From the NCBI GenBank assembly GCA_963920525.1, contig OY986435.1:177476266-177540265 (forward strand): DNA of 64,000 bases. Reading direction: 5' to 3'. A program made the position numbers and the translations under genes. The DNA comes from Dichetophora obliterata (taxonomy: Eukaryota; Arthropoda; Insecta; Diptera; Sciomyzidae). How positions within the stretch are numbered: position 1 is the first letter of the stretch; every line of letters starts with the position of its first letter. Under the pieces are notes generated by a model, which saw only the letters and a program-made list of their open reading frames with translations, ran no database searches and was not told the origin of the DNA. This document shows positions 21,741 through 33,004 of this stretch, piece by piece.

Positions 21741-23600
21741 ATAGTTGGCACTACAACCGTATGTTGGTTTTGGCCTTATCTAAGAATGTGCGCCAGCCAT
21801 TTTTGTCTCTCGCTTGCTGGCGCCAGTTGGAAATAGCAGTCGTCGTCAGGTTGTCCTCTACTTGGTCTTTACAACAAAGGTGCGGTCGTCCTCTTCTGCG
21901 TTGACCAACGCTGGGTATAAAGTAGGATGGGCATGATCAGCGATTTATAGAACGTGATTTTCGTTCGTCGGCAGATGTGGCTCTGCTTCTCAATTGCCTT
22001 TGGGCTCAGGCTCAAAGTAACACCTGTTGGCAAGAGTTATTCTTCGTTTGATCTTAATACTGATGTCGTTGGTTGAGTTAATGCTGGATCCCAGATAAAC
22101 AAAGTCCTTCACAACCTCGAAGGAGGTATATATTGTCAAATGTGACGTGGGTTCTGAAGATGCTGGGACTGTTTGTTTGTTGACACCAAGTATTTCGTCT
22201 TATCCGTATTCACAGCCAGACCCATTCGACTTGACTCTCTATTTTGGAGAATGATGCACTGACTTCTCGCGTATTATGGCCAATGATATCGATGTCATCA
22301 GCACACGCAAGCAGCATAAAACTCTTGTAGAATATTATGCCACTACGTCTCAGATCAGCAGCTCGGATGATTTCTCCATCATTAGGTTGAAAATGCCGCA
22401 CGATAAGGAACCACTTTGCCTCAAACCTCGTTTGAAAGAAAATGGTGGGGAGAGGTCCTTTCCGATTTAAACTGCGCTGCTGGTGTTGCTCAGTGTCATC
22501 CTGCAAAGTTGTATTAGTTTTGCAGGAATACGAAATTCAGTCATGGTGGAGTGCAGGTGATCCCTGATTGGGTTGTCGAAGGCGTCTTTGTAGTCGACAA
22601 AAGGATGGTGGGTGTCGACTTATTTTTCATGGGTCTTTTCCAAAATTTGTCGTAGTGTGAAGATCTGGTCTATAATAGAATTTCCAGGTCTGAAGCCATA
22701 CAGATAAGGTCTAATAAAATAGTTTGGGCTTCAATCTTTCACATAAAACACTCGACAGGACCTTATATGCGATGTTAAGAAGGCTTATCCCACGGTAATT
22801 GTCACAAATAGTGGGATCTCCAGAAGCAGGAGAATGCATATGAATAGAGCTTTGCCTCCGTTCTCAAACAGCTCAGCAGGTAAGCTGTAACAACTTCATC
22901 ATAATTGCAGCGGAACCATGACGCGGCCATCCGTAATTGGGGTTTCCGGGATATCATATCTCTTGGCGGGATTGACGTCAGCGTCGCCAGTTAGAAGCTT
23001 AGAGAAGTGTTCCCTCCATAACGTCAGTGAACTCTAGATATCTGTCACTAGATTTCCGTTTTCATTCTTTCAGGATGAGGCCCCGGTTCTAAAACCTATG
23101 GCAAGGCGTCTTATTTTTCCAAAAATTTTCTGCCTCTCTCCACCTGAAAATACTTCTCAATTTCCTCCTCTTCTCTTTGTATCATTTCTTAACAGCGCGA
23201 GTTACAGCCGACGGCAGGGTGGCTTTGTAGGCGGCGTCATTCTCTGCAGTGGAGTCGCGACACTCCTTGTCATACCTCTTCAGTAGCTGCACGCATGAAT
23301 TTTGAAATGTGTGTCCATTGCACGCATATTTCATCGATTGGAGGAGTTCTTTGAAGTATGAGTGAGAGTCGAGTGGCAGAAGCTTCGGCTGTCTGTTTCG
23401 ATTGCAGCTTGTCGACGTCAAGCTTTCTCTGTGTAGGGTTGCGCGCATTCTTTGCTGCACACAGACGTGTACAGATCTTTGCTGAAACAAGATAATGATC
23501 CCAGTCAATGTTTGCACCACGGATCGTACGTACCTTCCGTAGAGTGCTTTTCTTCGATCAAAACGTGATCAATTTAGTTTCTGGTTTTTTGATCAAATAA
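21741..23600 (-). pseudogene. Non-LTR retrotransposon ORF2 relic (endonuclease end, linker, RT)
   Basis: The minus strand covers, from the top, N-stop-IDHVLIEE near 23575 and a DWDHYLVSAK phrase (endonuclease C-terminal motifs). A linker TRLCAAKNARNPTQRKLD follows (about 23400-23480), then reverse-transcriptase blocks. These include NYRGISLLNIAYKVL (about 22800), GFRPGNSIIDQIFTLRQILE (about 22650), FVDYKDAFD (about 22600) and the catalytic box as LLACADDIDIIG (about 22300, Tyr changed to Cys). The C-terminal part runs to the tail at 21741. Many frameshifts and stops make it dead. Its 3' tail, TTAC repeats on the plus strand, was split by the hAT insertion and continues at about 16592-16603. 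Confidence 0.85.
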
Positions 23601-24716
23601 CTAATGCTATCTTTATTACTAAAAAAGTCAATATCCTTTTTAATATGTTAGCACAATATTTAGCCCTATTTACAGCTTAAATTATCAACATATTATGTAC
23701 TTAGGTTTAATAAGAAAAAATATGAATACAACAAAAAAATATATAATTATATAAAAAATTTTTCAGAATAAATACTCGTACGTTTTTGTTAATTAAATAC
23801 TTAAATAAATACTTTCACTGTTACACCAAAAACTACTCAGAAAAAAGGAGAACTTTTACCTTAAAAATGTAGAAAATTTAACTGTAGTAATCCGATGATT
23901 TTCAGTCAACGAATTTGTCTAGGTACGCTACAAATTTTTAATTTTTATTTTTTTTTTTATTAAACTAGCAAGTTTTTGAAAAACACATTATTTTAAATTT
24001 TAAAGTTTAAAATTAACTTAAGAAAAAAAAAATCTCCATCAACATTTAGTTTTTATTAAAAAACTATGATTCCTCGAGGAATTCATTTAAAAATTATGCT
24101 ATTTTTATTTACTTTACTCTAATTTTTCATTTAAATATTAGCAAGTTCAACTTAGTTTTAGTTTTTTGTTTATAAATACTTATGTAACTTTGTTAATTTC
24201 AATGTTGAGTTTCGTCTTATGAGTTCCACAATTTTGGTTATAGAAACAAAAATGGGTAGATAATTCTTATTGATAAGAAAAAGTGATATTTTTAAATAAA
24301 ACTTTGATAGTAAAATTTTTTAATATTTTTAGAAAGCTTTTGATTTAAAGTTTATTTAAACAGCTTTTTTATGAAGCTTCTACAAGTCTGTAACTATTTA
24401 AATGGTAACTTAAATCTAGTTTTATTAGTATTTAAATTAGTATTTATTTTATAAGCAATATAAAATAACAATATAGTTCATAAAATACTTCAATTCATAA
24501 GAAAGGCTTATTTTGATGTAAATACATGCCAAAAATTGCCAAACCTAACACTGTGCAATAACAGTATATAGGGTAAACTTTTAGAAATCGTACCGGTTTT
24601 TTGTAAAAAAAAAAAATTACCGTTTTTGGCATTTCGATCATCTTCTAAAGAAAAGCAAATTTTTAATGGATAGAAGATTTTTAATGTACCTTTTTGTACT
24701 TAGAAGATTTTTTAAT
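23601..24716. other. No gene seen; very AT-rich
   Basis: Long A/T tracts and no family motif. At its lower end an AGAAGATTTTTAATGTA ... CTTTTTGTACTT unit is present twice in tandem (24672-24700 and 24702-24731). The second copy is the target of the retrotransposon insertion that follows. Confidence 0.5.
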
Positions 24717-24730
24717 GTAGCTTTTTGTAC

Positions 24731-25599
24731 TTACTTACTTACTTAGTTGGCGCTACAACCGTATGTCGGTCTTGGCCTCATCTAAGAATTTGCGCCAGCC
24801 ATTTCTGTCTCTAGCTTGCTGGCACCAGTTGGAAATTCCAAGCTTCGTCAGGTTGTCCTCTACTTGGTCTTTCCAACGAAGATGCGGTCGTCCTCTTCTG
24901 CGTTGACCACCCCTGGGTGCCGAATCGAATGTTTTCTTCACTGGAGCATCGTCTTTCATGCGCTGAACATGACCAAGCCAGCGAAGCCGCTCGATTTTAA
25001 TGCGCTTGACTATGTCGATGTCAGCGTGCAGCTCATACAGTTCATCATTCCACCGTATTCGGTACTCGCCATTGACGCAGATTGGTCCATAGATCTTACG
25101 AAGAATCTTTCTCTCGAATGCTCCTAAAGTCTTTTCATCTAAACTGCTCAGCGTCCAGGTTTCTGATGCATAAAGTAGGACGGGCATGATGAGCGATTTA
25201 CAGAACGTGATTTTCGTTCGTCGAGAGAGGGCTCTGCTTCTCAATTGCCTACTGAGCCAAAAGTAACACCTGTTGGCAAGAGTTATTCTTCGCTTGATCT
25301 CAATGCTGATGTCGTTGGTTGAGTTAATGCTGGATCCCAGATAAACGAATTTCTTCACAGCCTCGAATGAGGTATTGTCAACGGTAACGTGGGTTCCAAG
25401 ACGCTGGGACTGTTTGTTTGTTGACACCAAGTATTTCGTCTTATCTGCATTCACTGCCAGACCCATTGGACTTGAATCTCTTTCTAATCTGGAAAATGCT
25501 GCACTGACTTCGCGGGTATTATGGCCAACGATATCGATGTCATCAGCATACGCAAGCAGCATAACACTCTTGTAGAATATTGTGCCACTACGTCTCAAA
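24731..25599 (-). mobile_element. 5'-truncated non-LTR retrotransposon copy with target duplication
   Basis: A single insertion: TTAC-repeat tail at 24731, body to 25599. It is flanked by GTAGCTTTTTGTAC (24717-24730) and GTGGCTTTTTGTGC (25600-25613), a 14-base duplication with two changes. Truncation at the 5' side is the usual result of incomplete target-primed reverse transcription. The body is open to the truncation point, so this is a comparatively young copy. Confidence 0.85.
24753..25598 (-). CDS. Reverse transcriptase C-terminal half (truncated, open frame)
   Basis: 281 residues with no interruption, running into the truncation point without its own start codon. It opens just before the catalytic box LLAYADDIDIVG (residues about 14-25), followed by the NADKTKYLV motif of the RT palm (about 50-58) and LGSSINSTNDISIEI (thumb). 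The C-terminal domain carries WNDELYELHADIDIVKRIK, RLRWLGHVQRM, RGRPHLRWKDQVEDNL and NWCQQARDRNGW. The WLGH and GRPxxRW motifs are typical of the tail region of endonuclease/RT proteins from insect non-LTR elements. It cannot be functional alone because the endonuclease and most RT fingers are missing. I do not assign a clade (RTE- or CR1-like elements share these motifs). Confidence 0.85.
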   Translation of the reverse strand: MRRSGTIFYKSVMLLAYADDIDIVGHNTREVSAAFSRLERDSSPMGLAVNADKTKYLVSTNKQSQRLGTHVTVDNTSFEAVKKFVYLGSSINSTNDISIEIKRRITLANRCYFWLSRQLRSRALSRRTKITFCKSLIMPVLLYASETWTLSSLDEKTLGAFERKILRKIYGPICVNGEYRIRWNDELYELHADIDIVKRIKIERLRWLGHVQRMKDDAPVKKTFDSAPRGGQRRRGRPHLRWKDQVEDNLTKLGISNWCQQARDRNGWRKFLDEAKTDIRL

Positions 25600-25613
25600 G
25601 TGGCTTTTTGTGC

Positions 25614-26150
25614 AATTCTTTATTTAGCAGTTATGCTGCACAGTAGAATATTATGGAGTAGGGAAGCAAAAGCTTTAGTTTTCCCTTACAAATTTTATTA
25701 ACTTCGGTTTCACACGGACTTTCTGTGCGAACTTTAAAAAATATTAGTTTTAGGCTTAACTTTTAATAGCCTAATCCGTGCACTCAAACTCGAGTTACAG
25801 ATTTAATAAAATATGCCAAACAGTCCACTTTGCGATGCTTGGGAACACATGTGTAATGAGTTCTACTTTCGTCGTAGTGAAAGGGCAGAAATTCGGCGAT
25901 AACAAAATTAATTAATACGGAAGAAACTGCCAAAAACTCCTCAACTCTTCATACATTTTTTTAACATTTAAACTACAGCGCCCTCTGGTGTTCATAATGG
26001 AACAAAATAAAAATCCCCAAAACTGCTATAAACCAATTTTTATGTTAATTGTATAAGCAGTATAGGACTTTTTTTGAGTTTCTTATAGTATTTGTACTAC
26101 TACCAGTTCGCACGCCTGAATATATTTTAATATTAACACTTTCAACTTTT
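25614..26150. other. No gene seen
   Basis: Non-coding. CCAGTTCGCACGCCTGAATA (26103-26122) and the bases after it reappear inverted at about 40850-40872, so a shared dispersed repeat starts here. Confidence 0.45.
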
Positions 26151-26560
26151 GTTTATATTAACAAATCAATGTTTTTGATACAACAAAGTTTGTTGTATTC
26201 TTAAAGCTGGAAACTTCATTTCTTAGACCGCGTTCATAGTTTTTTTGCAGAGCTGAGAGGTTTGGCTGAAAAATGCTTTGTGTACTTTTTAAATGGTTTT
26301 CAGTGCTTATATCTCCATCTCGCTTGCTCACACAAGCAGAACGCGCGCACTATAAATACCAATAGGCTCAAGAAGCTACTTTGTGAAGCGTTGAATAAGC
26401 GTTCACTATGATAAAAATAAACTCGGCAAAGCTGCTTTATGAATCAGCTTAAGCCAAAGTGTGCACTGTGAATGCGGCCTTAGAAATGATATTTCAAGCT
26501 TTAAGAATACAACAAATTTTCTTGTATCAAAAACATTGGTTTCTTCATATAAATAAAAGT
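26151..26560. mobile_element. MITE with 90-base arms around a GCGTTCAYAGT-type core
   Basis: The outer arms (26151-26235 and 26475-26560) are inverted copies: ACTTTTRTTTATAT, AATGTTTTTGATACAA, TTTGTTGTATTCTTAAAGC, TCATTTCTTAGACCGC on the left and the same order on the other strand on the right. Inside are CTCAGCTC, CGCTTGCTCACACAAGC, CTTTGTGAAGCGTTGAATAAG and a closing GTGAATGCGGCC. The reverse complement of the whole core is found at 40560-40872, and a shorter relative at 42847-43003. No coding capacity. Confidence 0.75.
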
Positions 26561-29500
26561 AAAAAGCCGTTAAAAGTTTCTTTTGGCATAGACAAATAAA
26601 ACAAAAAATTCAGCTCAAATTGGATCATTCGTTTTCGAGTTATGTGCGGTCAGGCGTTTTTTTATATAGATGATTGAATAAAAAAGAAATTTATCATATT
26701 GTTTCTCAAGCCAAAGTAATCTAAAAAAGCTTTCAAGAAACTCTTTAAAATCTAAATGATGCCAACATAAGGAGCAATACCTTCTGTAAATTTTCTCATG
26801 CCATTTAACAAATAAACAATAACAAATTTTCGACAACAACATTTTTGCCATCGAGCCAAAAATAAAAAAAAACCAAATGCGAAATGATCTGAAGAAAATG
26901 CCACCAAATTTAACAACAGCAGCATCATGTTTTCATCGTCATCATCATCAGCAGCAACTTAAAAAATAAAATACATGCCCAAAACAATTACAACATTCAA
27001 AAATAGTTGCTACAGAAGTTTCGCATCTAATAAACTGGTTAAGTTGCACACCAAAAAACAGCAACAATCGAAGCAATAATAACACCCGCGCATTTATTGC
27101 GACTTTATCGTGAAGCATGCTGATTTTTGTTGCTTTCCTTACTAATACAAACAACGGCGTTTTTGGTTTTCAGAAAGAAAAAAACTGGTTTTTTTAATAT
27201 TAATCGAACAGCTACTTACTTGCAACTGTTGTTATTGTTGCTGCTGTGTCATTTTTGGTTTTGCTCTTAATGTCAGATCTGCAAAAAAAAAAAGTCAGTA
27301 AAAATAGCAACAATTTATTTAAGCCAAAATTAAGTGAAACGGCAGACAACTCTTCGCTGTAATGTTTTGCTACTTTGTTCTTTTCATGTACTTGCGTTGA
27401 TTTTGGTTCGTTTGCTTACTTTACTTTATTTTGTATAATTGTAACCTTTCACTTCTTTGCTACAGTGACAATAAACTAAAAATCTATTGGTGGTGTTTCT
27501 TGCCAAGCTAGCGAACATCGTAAACTTTAAGAAGAGTTGCAGAGAAGAGCACCTAGGATGGGTGTCGTAGCTATGTACATAGTTACAGAGCAGGTAGTTT
27601 GCACTTTTTTGGGAACTTTTGTTAGTTTATTTTGAAAATATTCGTGTGATTGTTGTTCAATGTACAAATGAAACAAAAGACTTAGAAAACGAACTTGATA
27701 ATTATGAAAATTTATTTAATTAGGACATGAATAAATCTAGTTTCCTTTGATATACTCGACATTTATAATAGCCATAATTTATTTCAATGTTTGTACAACA
27801 AGCGAAAGGAAAATACTTACAAAAAATAATGAAAAATTCGTGGAAGTTCAGTAGTAAGACTAAATAAAAATTTGATTAGATAGTTAATTGTGATCTATTC
27901 TTACAATTTCTACATGATTGCCAAGAAGGCAACAACAAAAACAATAACTCTGTATGTACAACTATAAAACAAAAATTTGATAGTAAAAACTTTTAGCTTC
28001 GAACTTCAAATAAATCGAAAAAGTTTGGAAACTAACTTTTATCAGTCTTTTGAGGATTGTTATCTCTAATTATTTATTGGTATTAATTTTGTTGAAATAT
28101 ATATGTAGGTATTCTATTCTATAATATATTAATTTTAATGTATATACAAAAAAAAAAAAGAACCAAAATTATCAGAAGCAACAACCATCTTGCATGTTGG
28201 TTATTCTTGAACTTTGCAGCAAATGCAGGTCTTTTTACAATCATGCAGCACGACCCAAAATTACACAAATGGCAAACGGCAATTTGAGCTGCATCTGCAA
28301 CAACAACAACAAAACCAAGACTATTGCAAATATTTCTTTATGGCAAAACAACTTTTAAATGGCCAAAAAACTATTTCAAAGCCATTGCTTTAAGCAGTAT
28401 TTGAAAGAGCCAACAACAACAAAAAAAATTTACTACATACAAAGTATGTATACTTAAGCCAAGCTAATTGCAGGTAGATTTTTTTGAAAAAGTAGAAAAA
28501 AAATTACCAAGCATGCCCAATGCACACGCTGTGATTGATTGATTGATGAGCAATTGAAGTGTAGACAGGCAGATTAAATAGAAATAGTAAATAATGTAAG
28601 AATCAAAGTTAAGAGTAAATGTTGAAGATAAACAAAAAGCTTAAATTTACTATGGCGCTCCTACACAGGGCGCAACTATTGAGTGTTGATGATCTTCAGG
28701 TTTTTGCACACACTTTGCTTAATTTGCCAAGCTTTCTGTTCCTGACCAGATCATGACTAGCTGGAGGTATTTTTGCTGTAGTATGAGCTTGATGCCGACC
28801 AAATGCCTGACTTGAGTATTGAGTACACGCCAATTTGAATGAACCAAATAATTTGATTTATGAGAGATAAATATGCGCGATTTGCGATGGCAGTGAAAGT
28901 CTTGCATGAGCATAAATAAAAAAATATAGTTGAATTAAAGTATGCACATAAAGAAATTATTAACAGCAAAAATGGACAATCTTCTAACATTCATCAACCG
29001 CACAGGAGGTTACAAATTAATTGTGCGATACACACTGTACTTACTGAAACACGACGTTATGGCATTAAAACGAGTTACTTAGATCCTACAAGTATGTGGC
29101 ATGGAGCGTATCACCAAAACTAACCTATTTTTACCAAAACAATTTATTGAAAATTAAACATTAAAAAATTATTTATGATTGAAAAGTGCTATTCTTTGCA
29201 TGAAATTGGTCGAAAGTGCTCAAAAAATCAATAATATCGTTTTTATTTGTTCCCACGGTTTTAATGATTTTTCGTTAGCTTTCGTTTTGTGTCATTTTAA
29301 GAATATTATTTTATAGTAGAACTGAAAAAAATTTTGTGATTAGTTGAGAAAAAAAAAATTTTAAGTAAAAACAAAATCAACAAAAAATCGCAAAAGATCA
29401 GCAAACATACACATATCGTCGCCTAAAAAGCAAGAAAAGTAAAAACAAAAAATTCAAAATCGACTTCTTGGTTGATTATGAAGCACCGTATCAAAAAATA

Positions 29501-29929
29501 CATGATTCTGCAAAATTGTACACTCCTAAAACAAAAGACGACGTTTTTCTAAACAAAATTCTCAAAGCCCACATTGCATGCACTTGAGAAAGTTAGACAG
29601 TTTTTTGACACTCTTGTAAAATCATAAAAAGTGTTGTTACGCCTACTTAAATTTTTGGTGATGATATATAATTTTTCCGGATTGAACAAGAAACACCAAA
29701 GTTGTAACGATAACATAAAAAAGCACCATAGAGACCATTTAAAAAAACGCAATTTTAAAAGTGGGTTTATTTTTCTTTCATACAAGGTGATATAGTCTAA
29801 TGTAATGAACTAACAAACGAAACAACCATGCATATTAAACATGTGTTCTGACTTAAAGTGAAAGTGGCTGATTTTAGTTTTGCTGTTTGAAGGCTTTGAA
29901 CGAGAATCTATAAAGCCTTAAATTTATTT
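26561..29929. other. No gene seen; AT-rich with CAA/CAG triplets
   Basis: Looks like long intron or intergenic DNA. Triplet-rich patches (CAGCAGCAT, CATCATCATCAGCAGCAAC at 26910-26960, AACAACAACAAC near 28300) and poly-A runs are the only structure. Open frames such as 26948-27154, 28757-28990 and 29549-29785 are minus-strand products of T-rich or triplet-rich DNA with no family motif. Confidence 0.45.
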
Positions 29930-31130
29930 TCATAAAATTTAAGTTTAAAATTTGCCATTCCTATTTTTCAACTTCAAATTTCAATATTTAATACAAAAAT
30001 TCAAAAATTTAAGACTTTAGAAACTTAAGAATAAAGATGTATTCAAAATTAAAATTCGAATATCAAATTTAAAATTTCAAGTTAAAAATATTATATAACA
30101 AATTTTTAATTTTAAAAGTCAAAAAAATTTTGTTCGAATTTTTAATAAAAAGTTTGGTTTTAACTTTTTTTTTGCTCTCAGAACGATATTAATTTTATCC
30201 AGAACAAAATTAGTTTGTTACAAAACCTATACTATGTCAATAGATGCTCTTAAGTCTTTTTTTAAGACTGTGGAGCAATATATTTTGTTCAGTGAAAGAA
30301 AGTTTTTCAAAAAATGTTTGTTCAGATATTTATAAATTAAAAGAAATCTAAAACCCAAAATTCGAAGAAAAAATTTATTTATTATAATTGGGAATCTTTT
30401 TCTTAACGTTGTATTTTCCATTAAACTTTTTTTATTTGAGTCTTGAACTTTAAACTTCGAGTTCTCGGAATTATATTTAGAACTAGTTTATAGTTTGAAA
30501 TTTTTTAATTTAGAGTTCTGAATTTCGAACTTCATACTTTGAATGTGAAAAATTTATTTTGAAACAAAAATCTTTGTTTTGAATTTTGTATTTAAAATTT
30601 TAAGCTTGGAATTTTGACATCTACGTTTTGAAATTTGATATAAGTGTTTTCAGTTAATATTTTTAAATGTTGAATTTTGAATTTAAAATTTCATCTCAAA
30701 ACTGCAGAATCTAATCCTCAAAATCAAAATCCGAAAATTACAAATCTAAAATTTAGTACACAAAATTTAAAACATAGAATTTTTAGTTTGTACGTTTGTA
30801 AGTCAAATGTAAAAATTCAAAATAAAAATAGAATACATGTCCAAATTAAAATAGAAAATACAATTAAAATCTTACAGTTTTCAATTTTTTGTATTCAAAA
30901 TTCATTGTTTAAAAATCAAAATGAAATCATTCCTTTTTTACAAACTTCAAATTCAATCTATAGAATTTCCAATTTAAAACTCATAGCTCAAAAGTCAGAA
31001 TAATAAATTCATAAATTAATTCTGAAAGCTCAGAATTCGAGGTTAAAAACTTCAGAATTTACAACTAAATTAGGGTTCAACATATTGTATTCAAAGTACG
31101 AAGTTTCAAACAACATCAAAATTAAAATAG
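29930..31130. repeat. Decayed AAATTC/TTTGAA-type simple sequence, strand-switching
   Basis: About 1.2 kb built almost wholly from short words such as AAATTTAAAATTTC, TTGAATTTTGAATTT, AAAATTCAAAA and AGTTCTGAATTTCGAAC. The words are A-rich up to about 30120, T-rich over about 30430-30690, and A-rich again from 30690 on. The open frame at 30677-31003 is a product of this (Lys, Asn, Ile and Gln rich) and is not called a gene. Confidence 0.6.
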
Positions 31131-31793
31131 CACATATAAACAATCCTTTTGTGCGGCGAAAAAGACATTTCTAGTTTGATTTTGTACTGATTCTAGATTA
31201 GAAAATTCTTTCGAAATTTATTTTAAAACCGATTTTTCGATTTTTATCTTTTGAAAAATATTGCCACAGTTGTGATCATATAACTCCATAGTTATTTAAT
31301 GATATAAAAAATCCAATATATGATTAAAAAAACTTTAACACGTTTCAGTTCAAGCTATAACTTTTACTGTTCTGACGGTTTTGGCGAAATTTTTTAATTA
31401 CTACATCTGAATACGAGTTAAAAATACCATTTTTTTAAAACTATCTAAAATGCAACAATGCAAATGTACAAGTAAAATGGTAAATTTGTCAATTTTTCAA
31501 TTTTTCTATTTATCTGTTATTAAGAATATTTTTCCAAAAATCTTAACATATGTTGAATGTTTATGGCATATCGAATACATTTGCTTTTGCCTTGATAAAA
31601 TTTCTCCAAAAATCGTCAGAATGATGCAAGTGATAACTTAACTAAAAGGTGTTAATGTCCAGGTTTTAATTGTACTTGTATTGGATTTGTTATATCATTA
31701 AATAATTTCGTGATATAGGATCACAACGGGGGTAATATTTTTCAATAGATAAAAAAACTAGTAAGGAATTATCTTCGACTGGGCCGATGTTAA
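31131..31793. other. No gene seen
   Basis: AT-rich. ATCATTTAAT/ATTAAATGAT-like and GATCACAAC phrases near 31275-31310 and 31690-31730 appear in inverse orientation, suggesting a weak inverted repeat. The evidence is insufficient for a call. Confidence 0.35.
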
Positions 31794-32659
31794 AATACCC
31801 CACGGCCGAATTAGAGTATATATAAAGTCTTAAGCAAACTGTTAAATATATTTAAAGAGATTTTCCCGTTTTGGTTAAGTCATTTTGTAAGGGAGGTAGG
31901 TGTGGTTTTCATCTGATTTTTACAAATTTAATACTCAAAATAAATATTAAATATTTAAGGCACTGTGCGAAATTTGAAGTCATTAAATTGATTTTTGTAG
32001 AATTTAAAGAGATCTTACCATTTTGGTTGTCACTTTGTATGGGAGGTAGGTGTGGTTTTCATCTGATTCTTACAAATGTAATACTTAAAATAAATCTTAA
32101 ATATTTAAGACACTGTGCGAAATTTTGAAGTCATTAAATTGATTTTTGTGGAATTTAAAGAGATTTTCCCGTTTTTTTAAGTCACTTTGTATGGGTGGTA
32201 GGTGTGGTTTTCATCTGATTATTACAAATTTAATACTCAAAATAAATATTATATATTTAAGACACTGTGCGAAATTTGAAGTCATTAAATTGATTTTTGT
32301 GGAATTTAAAGAGATCTTACTGTTTTGGTTAAGTCACTTTGTATGGGAGGTAGGCGTGGTTTTCATCCGATTTTGCTCAGATTCGAACTTGATTTCCATT
32401 TTTGTATAAAAAGCTTATATTTTGAATTTCGTTATGATAGCTCAAAAATTACGGCTGATATCGTGGACACAGACGGACAGACGGATAGACGGACAGACGG
32501 ACAGACGGACAGACGGACATGGCTAAATCGACTCAGGAGGTGATGCTGATCAGGAATATATATACTTTTCTATACCGGCCACGCCTCCTTATCGGCGTTA
32601 CAAACGGAGTGACAAAATTAATATAACCCCATTACGTTTTTGAAACGTGGGGGTATAAA
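31794..32659 (+). mobile_element. DINE-1/mini-me-like Helitron relative, apparently full length
   Basis: The 5' end AATACCCCACG mirrors the 3' end CGTGGGGGTATA. Then comes a tandem array of a 150-base unit (31862-32375), an A/T spacer, a (GACGGACA)n microsatellite (32471-32519), ATGGCTAAATCGACTCAGGA, a GATGCTGATCAGGAATATAT core with TATACTTTTCTATACC, CCACGCCTCCTTATCGGCG and the terminus. The order of array, GACR microsatellite, conserved core and terminal stem is that of the fly mini-me/DINE-1 elements, thought to be mobilised by Helitron-type proteins. It encodes no protein. Truncated or decayed relatives lie at 8690-9162 and 59700-59940. Confidence 0.7.
31862..32375 (+). repeat. Tandem array, about 150-base unit, 3.4 copies
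   Basis: Units start near 31862, 32012, 32164 and 32315, each with GTTTTGGTTAAGTCACTTTG, TATGGGAGGTAGGTGTGG, TTTTCATCTGATT, TTAATACTCAAAATAAAT, CACTGTGCGAAATTTGAAG, TCATTAAATTGATTTTTG and GAATTTAAAGAGAT. The open frames through it (31871-32128, 32146-32409) simply repeat one translated unit and are not genes. Confidence 0.85.
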
Positions 32660-32731
32660 AAAAGTTTCGATCCAACTTTAAAATTTCAAAATGGTTTTTA
32701 TCATTTAGAAACGAAACAGAATCGAACAAGT

Positions 32732-32990
32732 ACACGGTTGAAAATTTGGGTTTAAATTTTAAATTTAAAATTAAATTTTAATTTAAACCGAAATGTTCGA
32801 CCTACACGCGAAGTATACACAAAAAAATCTCGTCGGTAAATTAAACGATATTTGCGGTTACTTTACCGACAATACAATTTTTGTTGCACACACGGTCGAG
32901 AATTGGGGATTAAATTTAAAACCCTTGAGGTTTTTATATTTATCCAAACCCAAAAAAGTTTTAAATTTAAACCCAAATTTTCGACCGTGT
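32732..32990. mobile_element. MITE with ACACGGTYGAAAATTTGGG ends, 259 bp
   Basis: Left: ACACGGTTGAAAATTTGGGT then TTAAATTT. Right on the other strand: ACACGGTCGAAAATTTGGGT then TTAAATTT, 28 bases with one mismatch. An inner third copy (CACACGGTCGAGAATTGGGG, 32888-32907) shows further internal duplication. The open frame at 32793-33020 runs across this repeat and is not a gene. Confidence 0.8.
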
Positions 32991-33004
32991 CACTTCTGCG
33001 ACGC

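Noticed and set aside
30677..31003. 108-residue open frame rich in Lys, Asn and Ile
   Set aside because: Produced by AAATTC-type simple sequence.
31862..32375. CRISPR-like repeat array
   Set aside because: Units are contiguous 150-base tandem copies without unique spacers, in eukaryotic DNA.
31871..32409. Open frames with repeated SLCMGGRCGFHL-type peptide
   Set aside because: They are the translation of the 150-base tandem repeat of the DINE-1-like element; no start context and no protein family.
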